A stretch of 52,434 nt of DNA from Clostridiales bacterium (GTDB taxonomy: Bacteria; Bacillota; Clostridia; Oscillospirales; Oscillospiraceae), in the NCBI GenBank assembly GCA_019420945.1, contig JAHZGF010000063.1, forward strand, positions 1 through 52,434, given 5' to 3'. The notes under the pieces are model-generated. The model was not told where the DNA came from, did not search any database, and worked only from the letters and a program-made list of their open reading frames with translations. This document shows, one piece after another, positions 1 through 8,182 of the stretch. The stretch's first letter is position 1; the number at the start of each line of letters is the position of its first letter. Made by a program: the position numbers and the translations under genes.

Positions 1-12
1 GCTATTTTTTGT

Positions 13-39
13 CCCCCGGCATAGCCGGGGGTTGTCTTT
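13..39 (+). terminator. Hairpin with weak T-rich tail at left edge
   Basis: An 8-bp GC stem (13-20 with 24-31) with a 3-nt loop is followed on the plus strand by a T-rich stretch. It could end a plus-strand gene lying left of the window, but that gene is not visible. Confidence 0.35.
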
Positions 40-53
40 GGTACCACCAACAC

Positions 54-94
54 AACGGCCTCGTTTCCTCTTGGAAACAAGGCCGTTCGATTTT
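54..94 (+). terminator. Terminator-like hairpin
   Basis: A 15-position stem with one mismatch (54-68 with 73-87, loop TCTT) is followed by CGATTTT. It would work best on the plus strand. It lies immediately beyond the tRNA-Ala terminator, which reads the other way. Confidence 0.4.
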
Positions 95-95
95 A

Positions 96-134
96 AAAAA
101 GCAAAGAACCGTTTCCATATGGAAACGGTTCTTT
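96..134 (-). terminator. Intrinsic terminator of tRNA-Ala
   Basis: A 14-bp perfect stem with loop ATAT lies 4 nt past the tRNA CCA end. On the minus strand it is followed by GC and a run of six T, the classic rho-independent form. Confidence 0.85.
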
Positions 135-137
135 CAA

Positions 138-213
<76 letters not shown>

Positions 214-260
214 ATTTGAACTTGTCCTTTCGCTCAGCACTTCCGTACCGAACGTTGATT

Positions 261-289
261 ATTATATCAGCATCATCCCGTTTTGTCAA
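261..289 (-). promoter_or_regulatory. Promoter of tRNA-Ala (left copy)
   Basis: Consensus sigma-A promoter on the minus strand: TTGACA (284-289), a 17-nt spacer and TATAAT (261-266). It lies about 50 bp upstream of the tRNA. Confidence 0.85.
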
Positions 290-445
290 CGGTAAAATAA
301 TATTTTTTTGTTTTTTCCTCCTGTACACCAGGCGCAGAAAGAGACCGCACGGCCATTGAGGACATTGGAGCTAATCGAGTTTTTCGCTCAGCTCCAACAA
401 CCGCAACTTTGCCAGCGGCCTCTTTCCACGCTGGGGTTGGAAAGA

Positions 446-497
446 AGGAAAAACGTCAGTCTGTGCAACGCCCTTTGCACCGAGAGGCGTTACACAG
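446..497 (-). terminator. Terminator of the arabinose operon
   Basis: A 12-position stem with one mismatch (461-472 with 486-497) abuts the galM stop codon. On the minus strand it is followed after a few bases by TTTTT. The remaining sequence (290-445) shows no gene I can support. Confidence 0.6.
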
Positions 498-1559
498 TCA
501 TTTGATACCAAAGCGGTAAACGGTGCGGCTGTCCGCTCCACATCCCGCCCGCAGAATGGGAGACGGCTGCTCCGGATGATGGATAGCATCGGGATAATAC
601 TGGGTCTCAAAACAATATCCGCCCCGGTGTCCATACTGGGCTCCACCCTTCCCCGGGGTTCCCTCCGACATATAATTGCCGGTATAGAACTGCACTCCGG
701 GCAACGTGGTCCAGACCTCCATCTTCCGACCTGTCTTGAGGGCATAGACCTCGGCGCTCAAAGCAAACTCCCCCAACGGGTGATCCAGCACCCAGTTGTG
801 GTCATAGCCATGGGCCATGGTCAGCTGGTCATAATCCGCCTCCAAATCCCGGCTGATGGGTTTGCTCTGGGTAAAGTCCATCGGAGTCCCCGCCACCGGT
901 GCCAGTTCTCCGCTGGGAATGCTATACTCGTCGGTGGGCGAAAAGCGCTTGGCATTGATCCAGACCTGGTGTTCCATAGCTCCGGGGGCATCATGCCCGT
1001 CCAGATTGAAATAGCTGTGGTTGGTCAGGTTGCAGATGGTGTCCGCGTCCGTCTCCATATGATAGCGGATCTCCACCCCATCGTCCTCGGTCAGCAGATA
1101 GGTCACCTGAATCCGGGCGTTGCCTGGATAGCCCTGGTCACCATTGGGACTGAAGAGACTCAGCTGCAGCGCATCCTGCCCTTCCACCTTTACAGGCTGG
1201 GCCTGCCACTTTCTCCATCCGTAGAGGTCCGGACCGCTGTGCAGGTTATCCGCAACCCCGGAGTTCACCGCCAGCGAGTAGCGCACGCCCCCCAACTCCA
1301 GCCAGGCACCACCGATGCGGTTGGCATTGCGGCCCACCAGGGCACCGAAATTGTAGGTGTCCGCCAGATACGCTTCCACCGTATCATAGCCCAACACCAC
1401 ATCCTCCAGTTTACCGTCCCGGTCCGGCACCAGCATCTGACGCCAGATGCCTCCCAAATCCAGGAATGACGCTGTAACGCCACGGCTGTTGGTCAACACA
1501 TATTCTGTTATCTCCTGGCCATTTGGCAGTCTGCCAAATGGCCTTGTCTGAATGCTCAT
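498..1559 (-). CDS. galM: Aldose 1-epimerase (galactose mutarotase), last gene of the arabinose operon
   Basis: A 353-residue cytoplasmic GalM-family protein that interconverts alpha and beta anomers of aldoses; here it probably prepares the imported sugar for the isomerase. Family signatures are visible in order: RNANRI near the start, NLHSG with the first conserved histidine, NLTNHSYFNLDGH with the catalytic histidine, and FETQ carrying the catalytic glutamate near the C-terminus. An upstream in-frame GTG (1565) overlaps the Shine-Dalgarno sequence. AGGGAGG with 6-nt spacing favours the ATG at 1559. The length is normal for the family. It is the promoter-distal gene, followed directly by a terminator. 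The family is certain; the exact sugar is inferred from context. Confidence 0.93.
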   Translation of the reverse strand: MSIQTRPFGRLPNGQEITEYVLTNSRGVTASFLDLGGIWRQMLVPDRDGKLEDVVLGYDTVEAYLADTYNFGALVGRNANRIGGAWLELGGVRYSLAVNSGVADNLHSGPDLYGWRKWQAQPVKVEGQDALQLSLFSPNGDQGYPGNARIQVTYLLTEDDGVEIRYHMETDADTICNLTNHSYFNLDGHDAPGAMEHQVWINAKRFSPTDEYSIPSGELAPVAGTPMDFTQSKPISRDLEADYDQLTMAHGYDHNWVLDHPLGEFALSAEVYALKTGRKMEVWTTLPGVQFYTGNYMSEGTPGKGGAQYGHRGGYCFETQYYPDAIHHPEQPSPILRAGCGADSRTVYRFGIK

Positions 1560-1593
1560 CTGCACCCTCCCTGTTCCGGTTTCCTGGTTGTTG

Positions 1594-2061
1594 TCAGCTC
1601 CGGATAATTTTCTCCATGGCCTCCACCAGCGCCTCCTGCCGGGGCAGCCGATCCCGCCTGGGGTGAGCTCTGCAGTAGATGGGATAGAGTTCCTCCATCG
1701 TCTCCCGGGAGGCGTAGGCCAGCAGCGGAATGGCCAAGGTTTGGGCCGCAGATAGCCAGCCGTACCTGGTCACGTCTGACCCCTTGGGATGCTCCTCCAT
1801 CAGCAGTCGGACCGCCTGGTCCGCCAGAAGTGGATCTGCCGTCTGCTCCAACCGCTCTGTCAACTGCTCCACTTGCTGGGCTACCGCGTCATAAAACCGC
1901 TGATGAATGGGAGAGGATTTGATGGTATTGGTCCCTAACACGGAACGAATGGCGTGCAGGAAGCCGTTTCCCTTGCGCAACAAAGCCTCGCTCTTCTCCA
2001 GGTACTGCCGGTAAATCCGCTCCAATTCTTCCAAGTTTTTCTGAGAGGACACCGCTTCCAT
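1594..2061 (-). CDS. Unrecognised helical protein inside the arabinose operon
   Basis: A 155-residue soluble protein that I do not recognise. It starts at an ATG with a good site (GGGGAG, 6-nt spacing) and lies between araD and galM on the same strand, so it is almost certainly expressed with them. It is rich in Glu, Leu, Arg and Gln and looks almost entirely alpha-helical. The N-terminal 80 residues have a heptad-like pattern suggesting a coiled coil or helical bundle. There is no signal peptide, membrane segment, cysteine motif or nucleotide-binding motif. A perfect palindrome (2085-2118) separates it from araD. Codon use resembles its neighbours. A role in pentose metabolism is only inferred from position. 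Confidence 0.75.
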   Translation of the reverse strand: MEAVSSQKNLEELERIYRQYLEKSEALLRKGNGFLHAIRSVLGTNTIKSSPIHQRFYDAVAQQVEQLTERLEQTADPLLADQAVRLLMEEHPKGSDVTRYGWLSAAQTLAIPLLAYASRETMEELYPIYCRAHPRRDRLPRQEALVEAMEKIIRS

Positions 2062-2084
2062 CCTCTGCTCCCCTTTCCTATTGC

Positions 2085-2118
2085 GGCTGGCAGCGCGCCC
2101 TAGGGCGCGCTGCCAGCC
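2085..2118. repeat. 34-bp perfect palindrome between araD and the 155-residue gene
   Basis: Sixteen bases are mirrored exactly around a central TA, with centre CCCTAGGG. There is no T-run on the minus strand, so it is more likely an mRNA-stabilising or attenuating hairpin inside the operon than a full terminator. Its design resembles the palindrome at 24944-24981. Confidence 0.8.
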
Positions 2119-2134
2119 ACGTCCCGCTTTAAGC

Positions 2135-2830
2135 TCAGTTCTGGCCGTAATAGGCGTTGGCGCCGTGCTTGCGAAGATAGTGCTTATTCAGCAGTTCCTG
2201 CTGCATGGGGCCCATTTCCGGGTTCAGCATCTTGGCATGGAGGTTCATAAAGGCGACCTCCTCCAACACCACTGCATTGTGCACCGCATCCTTGGGATCA
2301 GTTCCCCAGGCGAAGGGGCCGTGGGACCGCACCAGCACCGCCGGCACCTGGGCCGGGTCGATGTTCCGAGTCCGGAAGGTCTCAACAATCACGTTGCCGG
2401 TCTCCAGCTCGTACTCGCCCCCGATCTCCTCCGGGGTCATCTTCCGGGTGCAGGGAATCTCGCCATAGAAGTAATCCCCTTGCGTGGTGCCGCAGGCGGC
2501 CACACCTACGCCAGCCTGGGCGAAGGAGGTGGCCCAGCGGGAATGGGTGTGCACCACGCCTCCCAAACTGGGGAAGGCGTTGTAAAGGGCCACATGGGTG
2601 GGGGTATCGGAGGAAGGCTTCCACTTGCCTTCCACCCGGTTTCCCTCCAGGTCCACCACCACCATATCCTCTGCCGTCATCTCGTCATACTCCACCCCGG
2701 AGGGCTTGATGACGATGAGCCCCTTCTCCCGGTCAATACCGGACACGTTGCCCCAGGTGAAGGTGACCAGGTTGTATTTGGGCAGCAGCAGATTGCTCTT
2801 CCAGACCAGCTCTTTCAATTCTTCCAGCAT
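2135..2830 (-). CDS. araD: L-ribulose-5-phosphate 4-epimerase
   Basis: A 231-residue zinc enzyme of the class II aldolase/AraD family that converts L-ribulose 5-phosphate to D-xylulose 5-phosphate, the entry to the pentose phosphate pathway. The N-terminal WGNVSG phosphate-binding segment, the HTHS zinc ligands near residues 94-97 and the RSHGPF motif with the third histidine are all present. The length matches E. coli AraD (231 residues). The ATG at 2830 is preceded by GGGAGG. It lies 18 bp downstream of araA in the same operon. Isomerase, kinase and epimerase genes side by side make the arabinose assignment firm. Confidence 0.96.
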   Translation of the reverse strand: MLEELKELVWKSNLLLPKYNLVTFTWGNVSGIDREKGLIVIKPSGVEYDEMTAEDMVVVDLEGNRVEGKWKPSSDTPTHVALYNAFPSLGGVVHTHSRWATSFAQAGVGVAACGTTQGDYFYGEIPCTRKMTPEEIGGEYELETGNVIVETFRTRNIDPAQVPAVLVRSHGPFAWGTDPKDAVHNAVVLEEVAFMNLHAKMLNPEMGPMQQELLNKHYLRKHGANAYYGQN

Positions 2831-2848
2831 TTTAATCCGTGCCTCCCA

Positions 2849-4333
2849 TCAGATGCCCTTGAGCTTCCAGGCCACGTCGTTGTAGAACAGCTCCTTGCGG
2901 ATATTCTCCTCGGTGCTGTCGGCGGTGATGTGGACGCACTCGATCTGCATCATCTCCGCCCAATCCATCATCATCTGGGCGGTAACGGCGGTGGTCAGCA
3001 CGCTGTGGTGGGCGCCGCCGCACTGGATCCAGCACTTCAAGCCCGTCAGCAGGTCAGGCATGGCCTTCCACATGACCCGGGCCACCGGCAGGTTGGGCAT
3101 CTCATAGATGGGCTTGATGCACTCGATGTCCTGGATGATCAGCCGCAGGCGGCCACCCATATCCACCAGAGTGGTGACGATGCCCTTGCCGGGCTTGCCC
3201 TCGAACACCAGTCGGGCGGGATCCTCCCGGTTGCCGATGCCCAGGGGATGTACCTCAATGCGGGGCTTCTGGGCCGCCACCGTGGGGCAGACCTCCAGCA
3301 TATGGGCACCCAGGGAGACCTCCTTGCCGGGCTCCAGATCATAGGTGTAATCCTCCATAAAGGCCACGCCCTGGTCCTCCATACCCTCGGCCATAGCCTT
3401 CATAATGGCGGTCATGGCGGCCACCTTCCAGTCGCCCTCGCCGCCGTAGCCGTAGCCATCGGCCATCATGTTCTGAGAGGCCAATCCGGGCAGCTGACGC
3501 ATGCCGTAGAGGTCCTGGAAATTGTTGATGAAGGCCTTGGCCCCCTCCCGGTCCAGGATCTTCCGCATGGCCACTTCCTCCAGGGCCTGATAGCGGATGG
3601 CCTCCAGGTTGTCAGTGGCCACGTCGTAGCGCTGCAGGTACTCGTCATACTTGGCCTGAACCTCTTCCTCGGTGCAGCTGTCCATGACCTCTACCAGATG
3701 ACCCACAGGCCAGTAGTCCACCTGCCAGCCCAGCTTGATCTCGGCTTCCACCTTGTCGCCTTCAGTGACGGCCACATCCCGCATGTTGTCGCCGAACCGG
3801 ACCACCACCAGCTTCTGGGAGAAGGCGTAGCCCACAGCGGCACGCATCCAATCCCCCAGCTCCCGCTGGACGGGCTCATCCTGCCAATAACCGGCCACGA
3901 TCTTCCGGGGCAGACGCATCCGGGCCCCAATGAAGCCGTGCTCCCGGTCGCCATGGGCGGCCTGGTTCAGGTTCATGAAGTCCATGTCAATCTCTTCGTT
4001 GGGGATGTTCCGATTGTACTGGGTGGCAAAGTGGCAGAAGGGCTTCTGCAGCAGGTTGAAGCCGTGGATCCACATCTTGGAGGGTGAGAAAGTATGGCAC
4101 CAGGTCACCACACCGGCGCAGCGGTCATCGTTATTGGCCTGCTTCATCACCTGGGTGATACCGGCACTGGTGACACCGATGGTCTTGAACACCAGCTTGC
4201 AGGGCAGCACCCCGCCGGCGTTCATTTTCTCGCACATCTCCTTGGCCCGGGCCTCCACCGTCTCCAGCACTTCGTCGCCGTACAGGAACTGGGAACCCAC
4301 AACGAACCAAAATTCATAATCACACATGGACAT
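2849..4333 (-). CDS. araA: L-arabinose isomerase
   Basis: A 494-residue cytoplasmic isomerase that converts L-arabinose to L-ribulose using a divalent metal. The N-terminal FWFVVGSQFLYG is diagnostic of AraA. The metal/catalytic residues are recognisable: Glu in GYGGEGDW, Glu in FMEDYTY, His in GAHMLEV and His in GGAHHSV. The length is close to the usual 495-500. AAGGAGG lies about 10 nt before the ATG at 4333; an in-frame ATG two codons later is possible. It follows the kinase gene by 47 bp. Confidence 0.97.
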   Translation of the reverse strand: MSMCDYEFWFVVGSQFLYGDEVLETVEARAKEMCEKMNAGGVLPCKLVFKTIGVTSAGITQVMKQANNDDRCAGVVTWCHTFSPSKMWIHGFNLLQKPFCHFATQYNRNIPNEEIDMDFMNLNQAAHGDREHGFIGARMRLPRKIVAGYWQDEPVQRELGDWMRAAVGYAFSQKLVVVRFGDNMRDVAVTEGDKVEAEIKLGWQVDYWPVGHLVEVMDSCTEEEVQAKYDEYLQRYDVATDNLEAIRYQALEEVAMRKILDREGAKAFINNFQDLYGMRQLPGLASQNMMADGYGYGGEGDWKVAAMTAIMKAMAEGMEDQGVAFMEDYTYDLEPGKEVSLGAHMLEVCPTVAAQKPRIEVHPLGIGNREDPARLVFEGKPGKGIVTTLVDMGGRLRLIIQDIECIKPIYEMPNLPVARVMWKAMPDLLTGLKCWIQCGGAHHSVLTTAVTAQMMMDWAEMMQIECVHITADSTEENIRKELFYNDVAWKLKGI

Positions 4334-4380
4334 GATCGTATATCCTCCTTTTTCTCGTTCAATGCAATCTACGATCTTGT

Positions 4381-5985
4381 TCAGCAGAGATCAATGCTCT
4401 CCACTGCGGCCTGCTCCATCTTCAGGCCCTTACAATAGCCGGCCAGGAAGGCATCAAAGCCTGCGGCATCCCCTGCATCCGGATCCAGCCGGGTGCCCTG
4501 GGTATCGGCAAACACTTCGGCAGCCAGCCAGTCCTCCAGGGACTGACCCGTCTGGTGTTCCACCAGGTAGGCTGCCAACAGCGCCATACCCCAGGGTCCC
4601 CCCTCCCCGGCAGTAGACATAACGTAAACCGGAGCATGAATCGCCGCGGCCAGCAAAGCCTGACCCACGCCGGGGGTCTTGAAGTAGCCGCCATGTCCGT
4701 ACATGGCGTCAATGCGCACCTGCTCCTGGGCCAGAATATCCAGCCCCACCTTCAGAGAGGCCAGAGCGGACTGCAGATGCGTCCGCATAAAGTTGGCCAG
4801 GGTAAAGTCCGCATCGGGCTTGCGCACAAACAGCGGTCTGCCCTCTTCCAGCCCCACCACCGGCTCGCCGGAGTAGAAGTTATAGGACAGCAGCCCACCG
4901 CAGTCCGGTGCCCCTTCCATAGCCTTCTGGAACAACTTGGTATAGAGGTCATTGGTGGACACCTGGAGCCCAAAGAGTTCTCCGAACTCCCGCATCAGTC
5001 CCACCCAGGCGTTGATGTCCGAGGTGCAGTTGTTACAGTGGACCATGGCCACCGCCCGGCCGCTGGGGGTTGTCACCAGATCGATCTCGGGATATACCTT
5101 ACTCAGGGGTTTCTCCAGCACCACCATGGCAAATACGGAGGTACCCGCAGAGGTATTGCCGGTCCGGGCCGCCACGGAGTTGGTGGCGCACATGCCGGTG
5201 CCCGCGTCCCCCTCGGGAGGGGCTACGGGAATCCCCGGTTCCAGGGTCCCGGTGGGATCCAGCAGCAGGGCGCCCTCAGCAGTCAGGGTGCCGGCCTCCT
5301 GGCCCGCGGTGAGCACCTGAGGCAGGATATCCTCCAGCTTCCAGGGGAACCCCTTGGGGGCAATCCGTTCATTGTACTTGGCCACCATAGCTGCATCATA
5401 ATCACAGGTATTGCTGTCGATGGGGAACATGCCCGAGGCCTCCCCCACCCCCAGCACCTTCCGACCGGTGAGCTTCCAGTGGACATAGCCCGCCAGCGTG
5501 GTCAGGTAGGCGATGTCTTTCACGTGTTCCTCGCCATTCAAAATAGCCTGATCCAGATGGGCAATGGACCACCGCTGGGGGATATTGAAGCCGAACAGTT
5601 CCGTCAACTCCGATGCAGCCCGGGCAGTGATGGTATTGCGCCAGGTACGGAAGGGCGCCAGCTGTGTCCCATTGCTGTCAAAGGGCAGGTAGCCGTGCAT
5701 CATACCCGAAATACCCAGGGCTCCCACCTTCGTCAGCTTCTCGCCGGATCGCTCCAGCACCTCTGAGGCCAGCTTGGCGTAGGCATCTTGGACACCGCGC
5801 CAAACATCCTCCAGGCTGTAAGTCCAAATCCCGTTCTCCAGCCGGTTCTCCCAGCCGTGGCTGCCGGAGGCGATGGGGCTGTGATCCGGCCCAATCAGTA
5901 CCGCCTTGATATTGGTGGAGCCAAACTCGATGCCCAGGGCGGTTTTGCCGGACCGGATGACCGACTGATCTATTCTCTCACTCAC
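4381..5985 (-). CDS. FGGY-family sugar kinase, probable L-ribulokinase
   Basis: A 534-residue two-domain carbohydrate kinase. The N-terminal ATPase/phosphate motif reads GIEFGSTNIKAVL, and the C-terminal part carries MSTAGEGGPWGMALLAAY, a typical FGGY closing segment. It probably phosphorylates L-ribulose. It resembles the xylulokinase-like branch more than classical E. coli AraB, so I leave the symbol blank. The reading frame runs upstream of the true start, but GTG at 5985 has a clear AAAGGAAGG site, and an ATG at 6123 would overlap the permease gene. The operon position between transporter and isomerase fixes the role fairly well; the family alone would not. Confidence 0.88.
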   Translation of the reverse strand: MSERIDQSVIRSGKTALGIEFGSTNIKAVLIGPDHSPIASGSHGWENRLENGIWTYSLEDVWRGVQDAYAKLASEVLERSGEKLTKVGALGISGMMHGYLPFDSNGTQLAPFRTWRNTITARAASELTELFGFNIPQRWSIAHLDQAILNGEEHVKDIAYLTTLAGYVHWKLTGRKVLGVGEASGMFPIDSNTCDYDAAMVAKYNERIAPKGFPWKLEDILPQVLTAGQEAGTLTAEGALLLDPTGTLEPGIPVAPPEGDAGTGMCATNSVAARTGNTSAGTSVFAMVVLEKPLSKVYPEIDLVTTPSGRAVAMVHCNNCTSDINAWVGLMREFGELFGLQVSTNDLYTKLFQKAMEGAPDCGGLLSYNFYSGEPVVGLEEGRPLFVRKPDADFTLANFMRTHLQSALASLKVGLDILAQEQVRIDAMYGHGGYFKTPGVGQALLAAAIHAPVYVMSTAGEGGPWGMALLAAYLVEHQTGQSLEDWLAAEVFADTQGTRLDPDAGDAAGFDAFLAGYCKGLKMEQAAVESIDLC

Positions 5986-6065
5986 AGTATTCCTTCCTTT
6001 CCCATTTGGGCGCTGTCCCCGGGTTCTTTCTCCTCCGGAGGACAGCGCCACCGCACAGCGGCAGA

Positions 6066-7100
6066 TTACTTCTTTCTGGACTTGATCAGGGCGAACACCG
6101 ACTGCAGCACAATGAAGAAGCACAACAGGGCCGCGGTGAGGATGTTGGGCCAGGAGCTGGCCAGTTTGCCATTGGTCTTGACAATGGTGGAGATGGTGCC
6201 GTTAATCAGCACACCGAAGAAGGAGCCGATCACATTACCCACGCCGCCGGTCAGCAGGGTGCCGCCGATGACAGAGGAGGCGATGGCGTCCATTTCCAGG
6301 CCTGTGGCCTGCTGAACGCTGCCGGACATGGTGTTCAGGCAGTAGCAGATGCCGCCGATGGAGCAGAGCAAGGAGGAGAGCACATAGGCTTTCATCTTGG
6401 TCTTTTTCACATTCAGGCCCATCATGGCGGCGGACTGCTCACTGCCGCCCACGGCATACAGGCTGCGCCCGAATTTTGTATAGCGAAGCATCAGGAAGAT
6501 AGCAACCAAAACCACCAGCGCCACCACAACGCCTACCCGGATATAAGGTACCTGCACCACACCCTTGCTGTTGGTATAGCCCAGGAAGGCAGGCAGCTGG
6601 ATTTTTGCGTTGGCCCAGCCATAAAACATGGCGCTGTCGGCCTCAGTGATGGAGACCTGATCTGTACAGATTACTGCCGTCATACCCCGGGCAAAGAACA
6701 TACCCGCCATACTGATGATAAAGGGCTGAATCTCCAGGTAACCCACCAGGAATCCCTGAATCAGGCCGAATACCAGGCCGATGACCAGCACCAGGATGCA
6801 CATGACAATGGCGTTCATGCCCCACTTGCTCATGCCCACAGAGAGCAGCATGCAGTCCATGGCGATCAGGGAGCCCACAGAGATATCGATGCCGCCGGTC
6901 AGCATAACACAGGTCATGCCGCAGGCCACACAGATCAGGCCGGCATTGTTGATCAGGACATTCAAGAATGTCTGCACATGAGTAAAGCCTTTGCCCGCAT
7001 AGGCCACACAGCCGGCGGCGTACAGCACTACGAACAAAACAATGGTGATGATCAGCAGCAGGGTATTGCTGTTCATCTGTTTCCGCTGTAAGGTTTTCAT
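6066..7100 (-). CDS. Sugar ABC transporter permease, YjfF-like
   Basis: A 344-residue polytopic membrane protein of the RbsC/BPD_transp_2 family with about eight to ten hydrophobic segments and the conserved GGIDISVGSLIA loop. It is the second of two permeases and would form a heterodimeric channel with the product of the preceding gene. Its ATG (7100) overlaps the stop of that gene as ATGA, indicating translational coupling; an upstream in-frame start at 7160 would lie inside the neighbour. Paired permeases of this type are characteristic of YtfT-YjfF systems. Confidence 0.92.
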   Translation of the reverse strand: MKTLQRKQMNSNTLLLIITIVLFVVLYAAGCVAYAGKGFTHVQTFLNVLINNAGLICVACGMTCVMLTGGIDISVGSLIAMDCMLLSVGMSKWGMNAIVMCILVLVIGLVFGLIQGFLVGYLEIQPFIISMAGMFFARGMTAVICTDQVSITEADSAMFYGWANAKIQLPAFLGYTNSKGVVQVPYIRVGVVVALVVLVAIFLMLRYTKFGRSLYAVGGSEQSAAMMGLNVKKTKMKAYVLSSLLCSIGGICYCLNTMSGSVQQATGLEMDAIASSVIGGTLLTGGVGNVIGSFFGVLINGTISTIVKTNGKLASSWPNILTAALLCFFIVLQSVFALIKSRKK

Positions 7101-8182
7101 ACCCCGACGACCTCCTTTCCGGCATGCTCCGCCCGCTTGATGCGGCGCTTCTGGAACCAAGCCCGGACAGGGGGCGCCTGAATGGCCACGATAATGATAA
7201 TGACGATGGCCTTAAACACAGGAGCCTGAGAAGTAGACACGCCCATGGCGTACATGGAGGTGGTGATGGCCTGAATGGTGTAGGCGCCGATGATAGAGCC
7301 GCCCAGGTTGAATTTGCCGCCGCCCAGGCTGTTGCCGCCCAGGGCCACCGCCAGGATGGCGTCCATCTCGAAGTTCAGGCCGATGTTGTTGGAATCGGCG
7401 CTGGTGATGCGGGAGGAGGCGATGATGCCGGCGATACCGGCACACAGACCGCAGATCACGTAGCACAGGAAAATAATGCGCTGGCTGTTCAGGCCGGCGA
7501 TGCGGCTGGCCTTCTTGTTGATGCCAACGGACTGGATGTACATGCCCAGGGCGGTCTTTTTCAGGATCAGGTAGGTGACAACCACACAGAAAGCGGCCAG
7601 CACAATGGGGGTGGGCACCGGGCCGATGCTGCCGGAACCCAGCAGACCAAAGGAGTCGGTGCGGATGTAGACGATCATGTTGTTGCACAGCAGCAGACCG
7701 ATGGCCCGGGCCGCCGAGTACAAAATCAACGTCGCCACCATAGGCTGAATGTTCAAATAGGCCACCAGAGTGCCGTTGAAGGCGCCGCATAGGCAGCCCA
7801 TCAACAGCCCCGCCACAATGCCCAGCACCAGGGGGCAGGCAAAGTCAGCGGCGGAAGCCACACTGGTGACGCCGAAGCCTGCCACCAGCATACAGCACAA
7901 GGAGGCACAGAGGCTCATGACGGACCCCACAGAAATATCAGTACCGGCAGAAGAGGAAACCACCAACGTCATGCCGATGGCCAGGATAGCCACCTCGCTG
8001 CCGCGGTTGAGCACGGTGATCAGGCGACCGTACAGCACACCGTTTTGAATGGAAATGGTAAAGAAGTCATAGAACGCATTGCCCTGGATGATATCGTAGA
8101 CCACGTTAATGGCCAACACCAGGATCATACAGAAAATGGGCAGGAATAGCCGCATTCCCGTCAGCTTTTTCAGTTTATTCAT
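7097..8182 (-). CDS. Sugar ABC transporter permease, YtfT-like
   Basis: A 361-residue inner-membrane permease of the ribose/galactofuranose class. It contains the SAGTDISVGSVMSLC loop, many hydrophobic helices and a basic C-terminal tail (FQKRRIKRAEHAG). The start at 8182 has GGGAGG with 8-nt spacing and overlaps the end of the ATPase gene by 8 bp. With the adjacent YjfF-like permease it forms the membrane part of the arabinose-operon transporter. Confidence 0.92.
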   Translation of the reverse strand: MNKLKKLTGMRLFLPIFCMILVLAINVVYDIIQGNAFYDFFTISIQNGVLYGRLITVLNRGSEVAILAIGMTLVVSSSAGTDISVGSVMSLCASLCCMLVAGFGVTSVASAADFACPLVLGIVAGLLMGCLCGAFNGTLVAYLNIQPMVATLILYSAARAIGLLLCNNMIVYIRTDSFGLLGSGSIGPVPTPIVLAAFCVVVTYLILKKTALGMYIQSVGINKKASRIAGLNSQRIIFLCYVICGLCAGIAGIIASSRITSADSNNIGLNFEMDAILAVALGGNSLGGGKFNLGGSIIGAYTIQAITTSMYAMGVSTSQAPVFKAIVIIIIVAIQAPPVRAWFQKRRIKRAEHAGKEVVGV

